From Pseudofrankia saprophytica (lineage in GTDB: Bacteria > Actinomycetota > Actinomycetes > Frankiales > Frankiaceae), in the NCBI RefSeq assembly GCF_000235425.2, contig NZ_KI912267.1, positions 1,477,290 to 1,541,289 on the forward strand: 64,000 nt of DNA, written 5' to 3'. Each line of letters opens with the position of its first letter. Position 1 is the stretch's first letter. The position numbers were made by a program, and so were the translations under genes. Below are positions 1 through 9,141 of the stretch, piece by piece. Under the pieces are notes generated by a model. It was not told the origin of the DNA. It saw only the letters and a list, made by a program, of their open reading frames with translations, and did not search any database.

Positions 1-1902
1 CCCACCCCCCGGCTCGCCGTGCGCGCGGTGAACCCGGTGACGCCGATCCTTCGTGACCTCACGACGGACCTCGGCCAGATCGTCGACTTCCGGTGGTCCG
101 TCAGCCTGGGCGACGTCGAGCTCAGCCGCGCCGAGCTGGAGAGCCTCGCGGCGGCCAAGGCCGAGCTCGTCAAGGTCCGGGGCCGCTGGACCCGGGTGGA
201 CCCGGGCGCGCTGGCCGGACTCGACCTCGCCCGGCAGTCCGCCGGCGGCCAGATGACCGTCCGAGACGTCCTCGCCTACACCGGCCTGCACCCCCACGAA
301 GGCGGAGGCGACGTCTCCGGCGCGGAGGTGGAGGTGGCGGCGGACGGCTGGCTGGGCGCGCTGCTCGCCGGCACCGGCCGCCAGCCTGGTGGAGCGTCGC
401 CGGGTGACAGGTCGCCGGATGACAGGCCGCCGCTGGTAGAGCCGCCCGCCGGCCTCGGCGTGCGGCTGCGTCCCTACCAGGCGCACGGGCTCGCCTGGCT
501 CGCTCTGCTCGACCGGCTCGGCGTCGGCGCGGTCCTCGCCGACGACATGGGCCTGGGCAAGACCATCCAGGTCCTGGCGCTGGAGCTGCTCACCCGAGGC
601 GCGACCCGAGGCGCCGCCAGCCGCGGACCAACCCTCGTCGTCTGCCCGGTCTCGGTGCTCGGGAACTGGCTGCGCGAGGCGGAGCAGGTCACGCCCGGCC
701 TGCGGGTGCACGTCCACCACGCGGCCAGCCAGCAGCGGACCGTGGCGGTGGCCGAGGCCGCCGCCGGGCACGACCTGGTCCTCACGACCTACACGCAGCT
801 CGCCCGCGACGTCGACGAGTTCCGCCCGGTCACCTGGGACCGGCTCGTCCTCGACGAGGCGCAGCAGATCAAGAACGCCGCGACCGCCCAGGCCCGCGCC
901 GTGCGCCGGCTGACCGCCCGCCACCGGGTCGCGCTGACCGGCACCCCGGTGGAGAACCGGCTCGGCGACCTCTGGTCGATCATGCACGCGGTCAACCCGG
1001 GCCTGCTCGGCTCGGCCAGCTCGTTCCGCGCCCGCTACGCGGTGCCGATCGAGCGCTACGGCGACGCCGACGCGACCGCCCGGCTGCGCCGGCGGATCCG
1101 CCCGGTCGTGCTGCGCCGGGTCAAGACCGACCCGTCGGTGCTGCGTGACCTGCCGGCGAAGGTGGAGTTGCGCCAGCTGTGCACGCTGACGGCGGAGCAG
1201 GCGTCGCTGTACCGGGCGGTCGTCGACGACATGATGGCGCGGCTGCGGGACGCCTCGTCACCGGTACGACGCAACGGCGTCGTGCTCGCGGCGATGACGA
1301 GGCTCAAGCAGGTCTGCAACCACCCGGCCCACCTGCTCGGGGACTCCTCGGCGCTGGCGGGACGGTCCGGCAAGCTCGCCCGGTTGGAGGAGCTGCTCGC
1401 CCAGGTCGTCGCGGGCGGCGAGCGCGCTCTCTGCTTCACCCAGTTCGCCCGCTTCGGCGCCATGCTCGCGCCGTACCTGGCCACCCGGCTCGGTGTCGAG
1501 GTGCCGTTCCTGCACGGCGGCCTGCGGGCGGCCGAGCGGGACGCGCTCATCGAGCGCTTCCAGACCCGGCGGGAACCGGGCGTGTTCCTGCTCTCCCTCA
1601 AGGCCGGCGGCACCGGCGTGAACCTGACCGCGGCGAACCACGTCATCCACATCGACCGCTGGTGGAACCCGGCGGTGGAGACGCAGGCGACGGACCGCGC
1701 CTACCGCATCGGGCAGCGGCGCGACGTGTGGGTCCAGACACTGCTGTGCATGGGCACGCTCGAGGAGCGCATCGACCGGATCCTCGCGGACAAGGCGGCG
1801 CTGGCCCGGACCATCGTCGGCGGCGGCGAGAGCTGGCTCGCCTCGCTGTCCACCGACGAGCTGCTGGACCTCGTCGCGCTCGCTCCCGAGGCCGTCCAAT
1901 GA
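1..1902 (+). CDS. SNF2-family DEAD/DEAH helicase, C-terminal part (5' end outside window)
   Basis: The frame is open from base 1, so the gene is cut by the window edge; about 633 residues are visible. A SNF2-associated segment comes first, followed by both RecA-like lobes. Visible motifs are DDMGLGKT (Walker A, near visible residue 181), LVLDEAQ (Walker B, near 285), LTGTPVENR (motif III) and DRAYRIGQ (motif VI, near 568). These are typical of the bacterial RapA/HepA-like SNF2 ATPases, which translocate along double-stranded DNA and remodel protein-nucleic acid complexes in the cytoplasm. The stop codon overlaps the start of the SWIM-finger gene as ATGA, so the two are translationally coupled. 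This helicase plus SWIM pairing is common in actinobacteria. The specific target is unknown. Confidence 0.93.
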   Translation, partial: PTPRLAVRAVNPVTPILRDLTTDLGQIVDFRWSVSLGDVELSRAELESLAAAKAELVKVRGRWTRVDPGALAGLDLARQSAGGQMTVRDVLAYTGLHPHEGGGDVSGAEVEVAADGWLGALLAGTGRQPGGASPGDRSPDDRPPLVEPPAGLGVRLRPYQAHGLAWLALLDRLGVGAVLADDMGLGKTIQVLALELLTRGATRGAASRGPTLVVCPVSVLGNWLREAEQVTPGLRVHVHHAASQQRTVAVAEAAAGHDLVLTTYTQLARDVDEFRPVTWDRLVLDEAQQIKNAATAQARAVRRLTARHRVALTGTPVENRLGDLWSIMHAVNPGLLGSASSFRARYAVPIERYGDADATARLRRRIRPVVLRRVKTDPSVLRDLPAKVELRQLCTLTAEQASLYRAVVDDMMARLRDASSPVRRNGVVLAAMTRLKQVCNHPAHLLGDSSALAGRSGKLARLEELLAQVVAGGERALCFTQFARFGAMLAPYLATRLGVEVPFLHGGLRAAERDALIERFQTRREPGVFLLSLKAGGTGVNLTAANHVIHIDRWWNPAVETQATDRAYRIGQRRDVWVQTLLCMGTLEERIDRILADKAALARTIVGGGESWLASLSTDELLDLVALAPEAVQ

Positions 1903-2888
1903 CCGACCCGGACGGCGGCGGAGGCACCCCTGACCGCGGCGGCGACCGGAGCCGCGGCGAAGACGGGGGACGCGGCCAGCGGCGCGGGCGGGCGTGGTGG
2001 TCGTCCCAGTTCCTCGCGCTGGTCGAGGGCATGACGCTGCCGGAGCCGCTGCGGGCCGGCCGCGCCCTGGTGCGCACCGAGGCCGTGCTGCACGTGCGGC
2101 GATCCGGCAACCTCGTCGTCGCGATGGTCCGCGACCCGGGAGAGGACCTGCACAAGGCCCGGCTCGCCGTCCGGACGTTCGGCGACGCCGACTGGGGCCG
2201 CATCGAGGACGCGCTCGCGGCCGAGGCCCGGTACGCCGCCACGCTGCTGGCCGGCTCGATGCCCACGGACCTCACGGAGACGTTCGCGGGGCTCGGGCTC
2301 TCGCTCTTCCCCACCCGTGCCGACGACCTGGCGATGGACTGCACGTGCGCCGACTGGCACCGGCCGTGCGCGCACCTCGTGGCGGCCTGCCACCAGCTCG
2401 CCGACACGATCGACCTCGACCCGTTCGCGCTCCTCGCGCTGCGCGGCCGGGAGCGCGACGCCCTTCTCGGCGAGATCCGCCGCCTGCGCCCACGCGTCGC
2501 CTCCCCCTCGGGAAGCGGCACACCCTCAGGAAGTGGCCCGCGCGCCTACTCCTGGCCGGCGGGACCGGGCTGGTCCCAGGCGGCACCCGGCCCGCCGCGC
2601 GTCCCGACGACGGCGGCCCAGGCAGACGGGGGCGGGGGCGGGGGCGGGGAGCCGCTGCCCAGCTCCCTCTCCCCGTTCTGGTCGTCGCCGTCCCCCGCGG
2701 GCCGCCAGGGCGCCCCGCCTGATCAGCGCGTGCCGGCCGCGCGCCCCGACATCCTGCTGGAACTGTGCGGTCCGCTGGTGGTGGAACCGTTCGGTGACCT
2801 GCGCGAGGCGCTGCGCCCCGCGTACGAACTCTTGACGACCCGGCGGCGGATGCCCGGCGCGCGCGACGCGCCGGGCGATCCGGGCTGA
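1899..2888 (+). CDS. SWIM zinc-finger domain protein
   Basis: This 329-residue protein starts at an ATG that overlaps the helicase stop (ATGA). It begins with a Gly/Arg-rich stretch, then a conserved region opening AWWSSQFLALVEG. The zinc finger is CTCADWHRPCAH (CxC-x6-CxH, about residues 148-159), the SWIM signature. The last 130 residues are low complexity (Gly/Pro/Ser) except for a short conserved end around LLELCGPLVVEPFGDL. SWIM fingers bind DNA or protein, and the protein probably works with the SNF2 helicase encoded just upstream, given the coupled translation. The exact role is unknown. Confidence 0.9.
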   Translation: MTDPDGGGGTPDRGGDRSRGEDGGRGQRRGRAWWSSQFLALVEGMTLPEPLRAGRALVRTEAVLHVRRSGNLVVAMVRDPGEDLHKARLAVRTFGDADWGRIEDALAAEARYAATLLAGSMPTDLTETFAGLGLSLFPTRADDLAMDCTCADWHRPCAHLVAACHQLADTIDLDPFALLALRGRERDALLGEIRRLRPRVASPSGSGTPSGSGPRAYSWPAGPGWSQAAPGPPRVPTTAAQADGGGGGGGEPLPSSLSPFWSSPSPAGRQGAPPDQRVPAARPDILLELCGPLVVEPFGDLREALRPAYELLTTRRRMPGARDAPGDPG

Positions 2889-2962
2889 CCTCTCAGGCCG
2901 ACCCGTCACGCCGACCCGCCATGCTGACCCGGCGCCGAGCCGCGGGGGCGGGCCCCGACGAC

Positions 2963-5146
2963 TCAGCCGCGGGGCAGGCCGAGGATGCGCTCAGCGATGA
3001 CGTTGAGCTGGATCTCGACGGTGCCGCCGCCGATCAGTTGCGGCGGGACGGTCAGGTAACGCTGGGTGCGCTGGCCGCCGGGACCGTCGGCGGCCGCGGC
3101 GGCGGGGCCGAGCCAGCGCATCGCCCGTTCGGCGATCCGGGTCACGAGGACGCCGGAGGCGACCTTGGACACGCTCGCCTGGGCGCCGGGCCGCAGGCCG
3201 GACAGGCTGCGCAGGGTGGTGCGCAGGGCGAGCGCGGCCAGCGTGTGCGCGGCGGCGAACGTCAGGCCGACCTCGCGCGTGACGTCGCGCGGCGCGGCGG
3301 CGAGCGTGCCGGAGGCGGCCAGGTCGAGCAGGTCGGTCGGGATGTGCTGCATGCCGCTGATGCTGACCCGCTCGTTGCCCAGCGTCGTGCGGGCCAGTCC
3401 CCAGCCCTGGTTGACCTCGCCGACGAGCCGGTCGTCGGGGACGAACACGTCGTTGAAGAAGACCTCGTTGAACAGGTAGCCGCCGTTCGCCTCCCGCAGC
3501 GGGCGGACCTCCAGGCCCGGCGAGGTCATGTCGACGAGGAAGTAGGAGATGCCCTTGTGCTTCGGTGCCGCCGGGTCGGTCCGGGCCAGGCAGATACCGA
3601 AGTGCGCCTCGTGGGCGTTGGACGTCCACACCTTCTGCCCGTTCAGCCGCCAGCCGCCGTCGACCTTCTGCGCCCGGGTGGACAGCGAGGCGAGGTCGGA
3701 GCCGGCGCCTGGCTCGCTGAACAGCTGGCACCAGACGAGCTCGCCGCGCAGGGTCGGCGGCACGAACGCCTCCTTCTGCTCGTCGGTGCCGTGCGCGAGG
3801 ATGGTCGGCAGCGCCCAGTCACCGATGATCAGCCTCGGCTGCGCCACTCCGGACCGCTCGTACTCCCGCTGGATCACCAGCTGCTCGATCGGGCTCGCCG
3901 CGATGCCGTAGGGCCTCGGGTAGTGCGGCACCACCAGGCCCTCGGCGACGAGCCGCTCGCGCCGCGCCGGCCCGTCCGCCGGCAGTGCGGCCACCTCGGC
4001 GAGCACGCCGGCGACGCGCTCCCCGAAGGCGGGGTCGGCGCCGGAGAGGTCGATGTCGAAGTCGCGGCTCGTGCCCGCGACCAGCTCGCCGAGCCGGTGC
4101 TCCCAGTCGGCGGCCGGGCCCAGCAGACTCTCCAGCGTCATCGCCCGGCGCCAGTAGAGGTGCGCGTCGTGCTCCCACGTGTAGCCGATCCCGCCGAGCA
4201 GCGTGATCGTCTCCAGCCCGATCTCCGTCGCCCGGGGCAGGCAGGCCACGGCCGCGCCCGCGGCGGCCACCGCCAGCTGTTCGTCGTTCTCGTCCAGCGC
4301 CCGCGCGGCGTCCCACGCCGCCGCCGACATCGTCTCGACGTCGACGAACAGCCGGGCGCACTTGTGCTTGATGGCCTGGAACGATCCCACCGGCCGGCCG
4401 AACTGCTCGCGGACCTTCACGTAGTCCACGCCGGTCGACACGCACCACCGCGCCAGCCCGACCGCCTCGGCCGCGAACAGCACCGCGGCCACCGCGCGGA
4501 CCTGGCCGGCGCCGGCCGCGACCACGCTCTCCTGGCCGACGGCGAGATCGGTCAGGGTGACCGTCCCGACGGCGCGCGTGTGGTCGACCGGCGCGCCCGC
4601 GACCACCTCGACCCCGGGACCTGGCTCGGCGGTGAACCACAGCTCGCCGCCGTCGGGGGTGGCGGCGCCGAGGAGCAGCAGCGTCGCGCGGGGGGCGCCG
4701 AGCACCGGCACCGTGGACCCGCTGACCCGGTAGCCGCCATCGGCGTCGACCGAGGCCGTCAGGCCGTGGGTGGACAGCGCGGTGGCCGCCGTGGCGCCGG
4801 CCGCCAGGGCTGGCAGTACGCGCTTGCGCAGCTCGTCGCCGCCGTACCGCGCGAGCACCGAGCTGGTCAGCAGGCTGGGCAGCAGCGGCCCTGGGAGCAG
4901 GCCGCGGGCGGTCTCCTCGACGACGACCGCGAGCGCGACGGCCCCCGCGCCGGCGCCGTCCAGCTCCTCCGGCAGGTGCAGCGAGGTCAGCCCCTGCTCG
5001 GTGACGTCGCGCCAGTAGTCCGGCGCCGCACCGCCCGGCCAGTCCGCCAGACCGGCCCGCACCCGCTCGGACGGTGCGTGCCGGGCGACGAAGCCCCGGA
5101 CGGAGTCGGCAAGCGCCGCGTGGTCGTCGTCGAGACCAATGGACAC
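2963..5146 (-). CDS. Two-module acyl-CoA dehydrogenase (FadE34/FadE6-like fusion)
   Basis: The GTG at 5146 is chosen because AGGAG lies about 9 nt upstream; it gives 727 residues and starts at SIGLDDDHAALADSV, a normal dehydrogenase N terminus. Two dehydrogenase modules are fused: residues 1 to about 350 (with FQAIKHKCA near 254) and about 400 to 727 (with SEPGAGSDLASL near 470 and KVWTSNAHE near 505). Single-chain fusions of about 700 residues are known from mycobacterial FadE6, FadE22 and FadE34. Such enzymes oxidise acyl-CoA using FAD; FadE34 acts on sterol side-chain CoA esters. The substrate here is not known. It is divergent from an NTF2-like/SDR pair across an AT-rich control region, which suggests co-regulation. 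Confidence 0.9.
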   Translation of the reverse strand: MSIGLDDDHAALADSVRGFVARHAPSERVRAGLADWPGGAAPDYWRDVTEQGLTSLHLPEELDGAGAGAVALAVVVEETARGLLPGPLLPSLLTSSVLARYGGDELRKRVLPALAAGATAATALSTHGLTASVDADGGYRVSGSTVPVLGAPRATLLLLGAATPDGGELWFTAEPGPGVEVVAGAPVDHTRAVGTVTLTDLAVGQESVVAAGAGQVRAVAAVLFAAEAVGLARWCVSTGVDYVKVREQFGRPVGSFQAIKHKCARLFVDVETMSAAAWDAARALDENDEQLAVAAAGAAVACLPRATEIGLETITLLGGIGYTWEHDAHLYWRRAMTLESLLGPAADWEHRLGELVAGTSRDFDIDLSGADPAFGERVAGVLAEVAALPADGPARRERLVAEGLVVPHYPRPYGIAASPIEQLVIQREYERSGVAQPRLIIGDWALPTILAHGTDEQKEAFVPPTLRGELVWCQLFSEPGAGSDLASLSTRAQKVDGGWRLNGQKVWTSNAHEAHFGICLARTDPAAPKHKGISYFLVDMTSPGLEVRPLREANGGYLFNEVFFNDVFVPDDRLVGEVNQGWGLARTTLGNERVSISGMQHIPTDLLDLAASGTLAAAPRDVTREVGLTFAAAHTLAALALRTTLRSLSGLRPGAQASVSKVASGVLVTRIAERAMRWLGPAAAAADGPGGQRTQRYLTVPPQLIGGGTVEIQLNVIAERILGLPRG

Positions 5147-5220
5147 GTCTGTCTGCTCCTCACGGCGGGCGGGAACTGGCGGCCGGCGCTCACTCAGGAT
5201 CGGATCCGCGCCAACGAGCA

Positions 5221-5256
5221 AGCATAGTGTATATATTATCTATAGATCTTCGATCT
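5221..5256. promoter_or_regulatory. AT-rich divergent promoter/operator region
   Basis: This short run is strikingly AT-rich between two GC-rich genes. It includes TATATATTATC-like sequence and an inverted repeat AGATC-TTC-GATCT at 5244-5256. It lies between divergent genes (acyl-CoA dehydrogenase leftward, NTF2-like/SDR rightward), so it probably carries one or both promoters and a regulator site. No regulator gene sits next to it. Confidence 0.45.
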
Positions 5257-5323
5257 GGCGCCGACGTCGCGCGCCAGGGAAGCCGCGGTCGGGGCGCCGG
5301 GGCCAGGAGGCCGAGGGAGCCGG

Positions 5324-5887
5324 ATGCCGCTCACAGAGCTCACGGAGAAGGAACTCGGCCGCCTGCGGCGGGCCGCCGACCGCGACGAGATCCGCCAACT
5401 CGCCTACCGCTACGCCTGGGGCCTCGACAGCCGTGACCTGGACGCGGCCGCCGAGCTGTTCGCCCCCGAGGCCAACACCGGCGACGGACGCGGTCCGGCG
5501 GCGTGGCGGTCGCGATTCCAGCAGAGCATGGGCGCGGTGGGGGTGACGATCCTCCTCGTCGGGAACCACCTGATCGACTTCGACGACGACGACAGGGCGC
5601 ACGGGCTGGTCTACTGCCGCGGGTACATCGAGCCCCGCGATGGCGCCCAGCCGGGGCGGTTCGTCGAGCAGGCGATCCTGTACCGCGACCGCTACCGGCG
5701 GGTCGACGGGGAGTGGAAGTTCGCCTCCCGCCGCCACGAGCTGTGGTTCGGCATCGAGACCGCCGAACGGCCACTGCACCAGCGGGCCGCCGAATGGCCG
5801 AAGCACCACGACGGCGTCGGCACCGTGCCCTACGCGGAGAACAGCTGGCAGGCATTCTGGGCCGAGCACGGCGGCTACCGCGCATGA
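5324..5887 (+). CDS. NTF2/SnoaL-like domain protein
   Basis: This 187-residue protein has the SnoaL_4/NTF2-like start DEIRQLAYRYAWGLDSRDLDAA, which leads into the cone-shaped alpha+beta fold, followed by strands such as GRFVEQAILYRDRYRR and WKFASRRHELWF. Proteins of this type include dehydratases, cyclases and ring-hydroxylating accessory enzymes acting on small hydrophobic molecules. The start follows a GAGGGAG ribosome-binding site. The stop overlaps the next SDR gene (ATGA), so the two form an operon. With the divergent acyl-CoA dehydrogenase the context suggests catabolism of a lipid or aromatic compound; the reaction is not known. Confidence 0.85.
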   Translation: MPLTELTEKELGRLRRAADRDEIRQLAYRYAWGLDSRDLDAAAELFAPEANTGDGRGPAAWRSRFQQSMGAVGVTILLVGNHLIDFDDDDRAHGLVYCRGYIEPRDGAQPGRFVEQAILYRDRYRRVDGEWKFASRRHELWFGIETAERPLHQRAAEWPKHHDGVGTVPYAENSWQAFWAEHGGYRA

Positions 5888-6666
5888 CCCTCAACGGCAA
5901 GGTCGCTGTCATCACCGGCGGCGGCCGGGGCATCGGCCAGGCCATCGCGGTCCGTTACGCGGCCGAGGGGGCGACGATCGTGGTCTCCTCCCGGACCCGC
6001 GCCGACCTCGACGCCACGCTCGCGCGGGCCGGGGTCGGACCCGGAGCCGGAGCCGACCGGGGGCTGGCCGTCGTCGCCGACGCGTCGGACCGCGACGACG
6101 CCCGGCGGCCCGTCCGTGAAGCACTCGACCGGTTCGGCCGGGTCGACATCCTCGTCAACAACGTCGGAGGCCGCGTCGCCGGCAACCTCGACCCGTTCGC
6201 CGGCGACGACGACGCCTTCGAGGGAACCCTGGTCCTCAACCTGACGTCGGCCTGGTGGGCGACCAGCGCCGCCCTCCCGTCGATGCGCGACCGCGGCTTC
6301 GGGCGCATCATCAACATCGGCTCGGGCGCGGCGAAGAACACCGGCGGCTCGGTGCCTTACACCGCGGCGAAGCACGGTCTCGTCGGATTCACCAAGGAGC
6401 TCGCGAAGGCGGGCGCCCGGTTCGGCATCAACGCCAACGTGCTCTGCCCCGGCTGGACGAACACGTCGATGCTCGACTTCGAGCGCATCGCCAGGGCCCG
6501 GAGGACCTCCGTCGAGGCGGAGGAGGAGCGAGCCAGGTCCGAGAGCCTCCAGCACCGGGTCCTAGAGGCGGACGAGCTGGCCGGAATGGCCGTGCTGCTC
6601 GCCGGCCACGACGGGCGCGGCATCACGGGCCAGGTCATCAGCGTCGACGGCGGCTACAAGGTCTGA
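5884..6666 (+). CDS. Short-chain dehydrogenase/reductase (SDR)
   Basis: A classical SDR of 260 residues. The ATG at 5884 overlaps the stop of the NTF2-like gene. It has the NAD(P) motif TGGGRGIG near the N terminus, the structural motif NNVGG, the catalytic Ser in NIGSGAAKN and the catalytic YTAAK. The C terminus, GQVISVDGGYKV, is typical of FabG-like SDRs. It should oxidise or reduce a hydroxyl/keto group in the cytoplasm; substrate and cofactor preference cannot be read from the sequence. Confidence 0.92.
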   Translation: MTLNGKVAVITGGGRGIGQAIAVRYAAEGATIVVSSRTRADLDATLARAGVGPGAGADRGLAVVADASDRDDARRPVREALDRFGRVDILVNNVGGRVAGNLDPFAGDDDAFEGTLVLNLTSAWWATSAALPSMRDRGFGRIINIGSGAAKNTGGSVPYTAAKHGLVGFTKELAKAGARFGINANVLCPGWTNTSMLDFERIARARRTSVEAEEERARSESLQHRVLEADELAGMAVLLAGHDGRGITGQVISVDGGYKV

Positions 6667-6682
6667 CGTCGCGGGGACCAGG

Positions 6683-7006
6683 TCAGGTGAACCGGTCGGC
6701 GAGCGCGCGCAGCCTGCGCGCGGCGGCGAGGGCGGCCTGGACCTGGTCGGCGCCGAGCAGCGGCGCCGACTGCTCGATCGTGGCGGCGTAGCGAAGATGC
6801 CGGTCGCGGGCGTGATCTCGGCACGGCAGGCAGGTGACGCGTTCGGGGTGCGGCGACGTCGCGGCGTATGGCACCTCGGCGCCACATCCCGCGCGCACCG
6901 TGCGGGGCGCGTCGCCGACCAGCCCGAACACCGACGCCGTCACCGCCCGCACCTCGGCGCTGGTGTTCGGCACGGTCCACTCGACATGCACATGCGGGTC
7001 GTCCAC
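6683..7006 (-). CDS. Small hypothetical protein with zinc-ribbon-like cysteines
   Basis: This 107-residue ORF uses a GTG start at 7006, with AGGAGG 3 nt upstream, a short spacing. It has an N-terminal beta-like half (HVHVEWTVPNTS), then AGCGAEVPY and VTCLPCRDHARDRH, so three cysteines and nearby histidines could bind a metal. The C-terminal half is an Ala-rich helix. It lies between two SDR genes and is divergent from the second. I do not recognise the family, and no function is assigned. Confidence 0.6.
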   Translation of the reverse strand: MDDPHVHVEWTVPNTSAEVRAVTASVFGLVGDAPRTVRAGCGAEVPYAATSPHPERVTCLPCRDHARDRHLRYAATIEQSAPLLGADQVQAALAAARRLRALADRFT

Positions 7007-7175
7007 GGTCCTCCTTCGGCCCCGTCGTCGCTCCCCAAGGTTGGTGACGCCCGCGACGGCGGAGTATGGGTCCTGACCGTCGACTCACCGCCGGCACCGA
7101 CGCCACCGCCGGCCGCACGATCTCTCCTATCCGCGTCCCGATCGGCAGGTTCACCCCCGCAGCCAGGAGGAGTAC

Positions 7176-8012
7176 ATGACCGACCCGCGAACCGTCCTGA
7201 TCACCGGCGCGACCGACGGTCTCGGCCGCGCGCTCGCGCACCGGCTCGCCGCCGAGGGCGCCACCCTGATCCTGCACGGCCGCGACCCCGACAAGCTTGC
7301 GCACACCGCCGACGACATCCACGCCACCCACCACGGCCCGCGACCCGCGACCGTCCAGGCCGATCTCGCCGAGCTGGCCCAGGTGCGCCGGCTCGCCACC
7401 GACGTGCGGGCGGCGACCGACCGGCTCGACGTCCTCGTCAGCAACGCGGGCATCGGCTCCGGCGAGCCCGACGGACGCACCCGCCGGACCAGCGTCGACG
7501 GCTACGAGCTGCGTTTCGCCGTCAACTACCTGGCCGGGTTCCTGCTCACCCTCGACCTGCTTGCGCTGCTGCGCCGGTCCGCCCCCGCCCGCATCGTCAA
7601 CGTCGCCTCCATCGGCCAGCATCCGCTGGACCTGGACGACCTGATGATCGAGCACGGCTACAGCGGCACGCGCGCCTACGGCCAGAGCAAGCTCGCCCAG
7701 ATCATGTCCGGCTTCGAGCTGGCCGACCGGCTGCCCGCCGCCGAGGTGACCGTCAACAGCCTGCACCCCGCGACCTACATGCCCACCAAGATCGTGCTGG
7801 CGGAGATCGGCCACCACATCGACAGCATCGACGAGGGCGTCGCCGCCACGCACCGGCTCGTCGCGAGCACCGAGGTCGCCGGCGTCACCGGCCGCTTCTT
7901 CGACCGGACTCGCGACACGGCACCCAACCGCCAGGCGTACGACAAGCAGGCCCGGGCCGACCTGTGGACGCGAAGCCTCGAACTCGTCGACCGGACCGGC
8001 GTTTCGGTCTGA
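7176..8012 (+). CDS. Short-chain dehydrogenase/reductase (SDR)
   Basis: A 278-residue SDR starting 5 nt after AGGAGG. It has TGATDGLGRALA (cofactor binding), SNAGIGSG (structural motif) and RAYGQSKLAQ (YxxxK catalytic pair, with a Ser at NVASIG). The spacing and the SK after Tyr resemble the retinol-dehydrogenase/protochlorophyllide-reductase-like branch of SDRs. It is transcribed alone and converges on the LysR gene. The substrate is unknown. Confidence 0.9.
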   Translation: MTDPRTVLITGATDGLGRALAHRLAAEGATLILHGRDPDKLAHTADDIHATHHGPRPATVQADLAELAQVRRLATDVRAATDRLDVLVSNAGIGSGEPDGRTRRTSVDGYELRFAVNYLAGFLLTLDLLALLRRSAPARIVNVASIGQHPLDLDDLMIEHGYSGTRAYGQSKLAQIMSGFELADRLPAAEVTVNSLHPATYMPTKIVLAEIGHHIDSIDEGVAATHRLVASTEVAGVTGRFFDRTRDTAPNRQAYDKQARADLWTRSLELVDRTGVSV

Positions 8013-8116
8013 CCGGCCGACCGGCTGACCGAACCCACCGACCTGCGCGCCACGCCGCGCCGCGCCCGCATCGCGTTTCTCGACCGCATTACGTATTCCG
8101 GGCTGGCATTCACGGC

Positions 8117-9019
8117 TCAGCCCCAGCGCGTGAGGTCGGACGTCGCCGCGAGGTCGGCGGCGACGTCCAGGAGGTTTCGCCGCACGGGCCGGTCGTGGGC
8201 GGGCAGCCAGGCGATTACGGTCTCGGCGCGGTCCCCGGCGAGCGGTACGAACACCACCCCGGTGCGCCGGATGCTGCGCGCCGAGCGGGCAAGCCGGGTC
8301 ACGCCGACGCCGGCCGCGACGAGCCCGAGCAGGTTCGACACGCCGCTGGCTCGCTGGACGACCCTCGGCGTGATGCCGGCGGCGGCGAAGTCCCGGTCGT
8401 ATTTCTCGTGCCAGGGCGGCCACGACTCCCGCGGTGTCAGCACCCAGTTCTCGTCGGCCAGGTCCGCGAGGTGGAGCTCGGCCCGGTCGGCGAGTGGGTG
8501 GCCGACGGGCAGGACCGCGCAGACCGGTTCCGTGGCGAGCGTACGGATGGCCAGGTCGGCGACGAGGGGCGGACGGGTGAACGCCGCGTCGAACCGGCCG
8601 TCGCGCAGCCCGGCGACGAGCTCGTCGATCTGCCCGTTGTGGGTGGTGAGCTCGATGCCGGGAAAACGCTCCCGCAGGGCCCGCACCACCGGCGGCATCA
8701 TGTAGTTGGCGGTGGAGGCGAGGAACGCCAGGTCGAGGTGGCCGATCTCGCCGCGGCCGGCGCGCCGCACGACGGTGACGGCGGCCTCGGCCCTGGCGAG
8801 CACGGCGCGGGCCTCCGGCAGGAATGCCTCCCCCGCGTCGGTGAGCCGCGTTCCACGGGTGTCGCGGTCGAACAGACGCACCCCGAGACCGCCTTCGAGC
8901 GCGCCGATCTGCTGCGACAACGACTGCTGGGCGACGTGCAGCTGCCGCGCGGCGCGGGTAAAACTGAGGTGCTCGGCGACCGCGACGAAATATCGCAGAT
9001 GGCGCAGCTCCACGGTCAC
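8117..9019 (-). CDS. LysR-family transcriptional regulator
   Basis: This LysR regulator is 300 residues if started at the GTG at 9019; a second GTG lies at 9013. The longer open frame upstream is not conserved-looking. The winged helix-turn-helix is at residues 4-63 (LRHLRYFVAVAEHLSFTRA, then QQSLSQQIGALE). The rest is the periplasmic-binding-like effector domain. No Shine-Dalgarno sequence is visible before the start, so the mRNA may be nearly leaderless. It is divergent from an SDR gene and a downstream hydrolase, its likely targets. The inducer is unknown. Confidence 0.92.
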   Translation of the reverse strand: MTVELRHLRYFVAVAEHLSFTRAARQLHVAQQSLSQQIGALEGGLGVRLFDRDTRGTRLTDAGEAFLPEARAVLARAEAAVTVVRRAGRGEIGHLDLAFLASTANYMMPPVVRALRERFPGIELTTHNGQIDELVAGLRDGRFDAAFTRPPLVADLAIRTLATEPVCAVLPVGHPLADRAELHLADLADENWVLTPRESWPPWHEKYDRDFAAAGITPRVVQRASGVSNLLGLVAAGVGVTRLARSARSIRRTGVVFVPLAGDRAETVIAWLPAHDRPVRRNLLDVAADLAATSDLTRWG

Positions 9020-9141
9020 AGAATCAGACTGTAACCGCAGAAGGAAACGCGTGTTGGCCCGGTTCCGCCATTCCGAGGCAGGGTAGACGCGACAGTGCGC
9101 GACGAGGCGCGCGGACGACCTGAACACGAATGCGAGCGACG

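Noticed and set aside
2921..5227. 768-residue plus-strand open frame
   Set aside because: It is the antisense shadow of the acyl-CoA dehydrogenase gene; its translation is low-complexity Ala/Arg/Gly/Pro with no motif.
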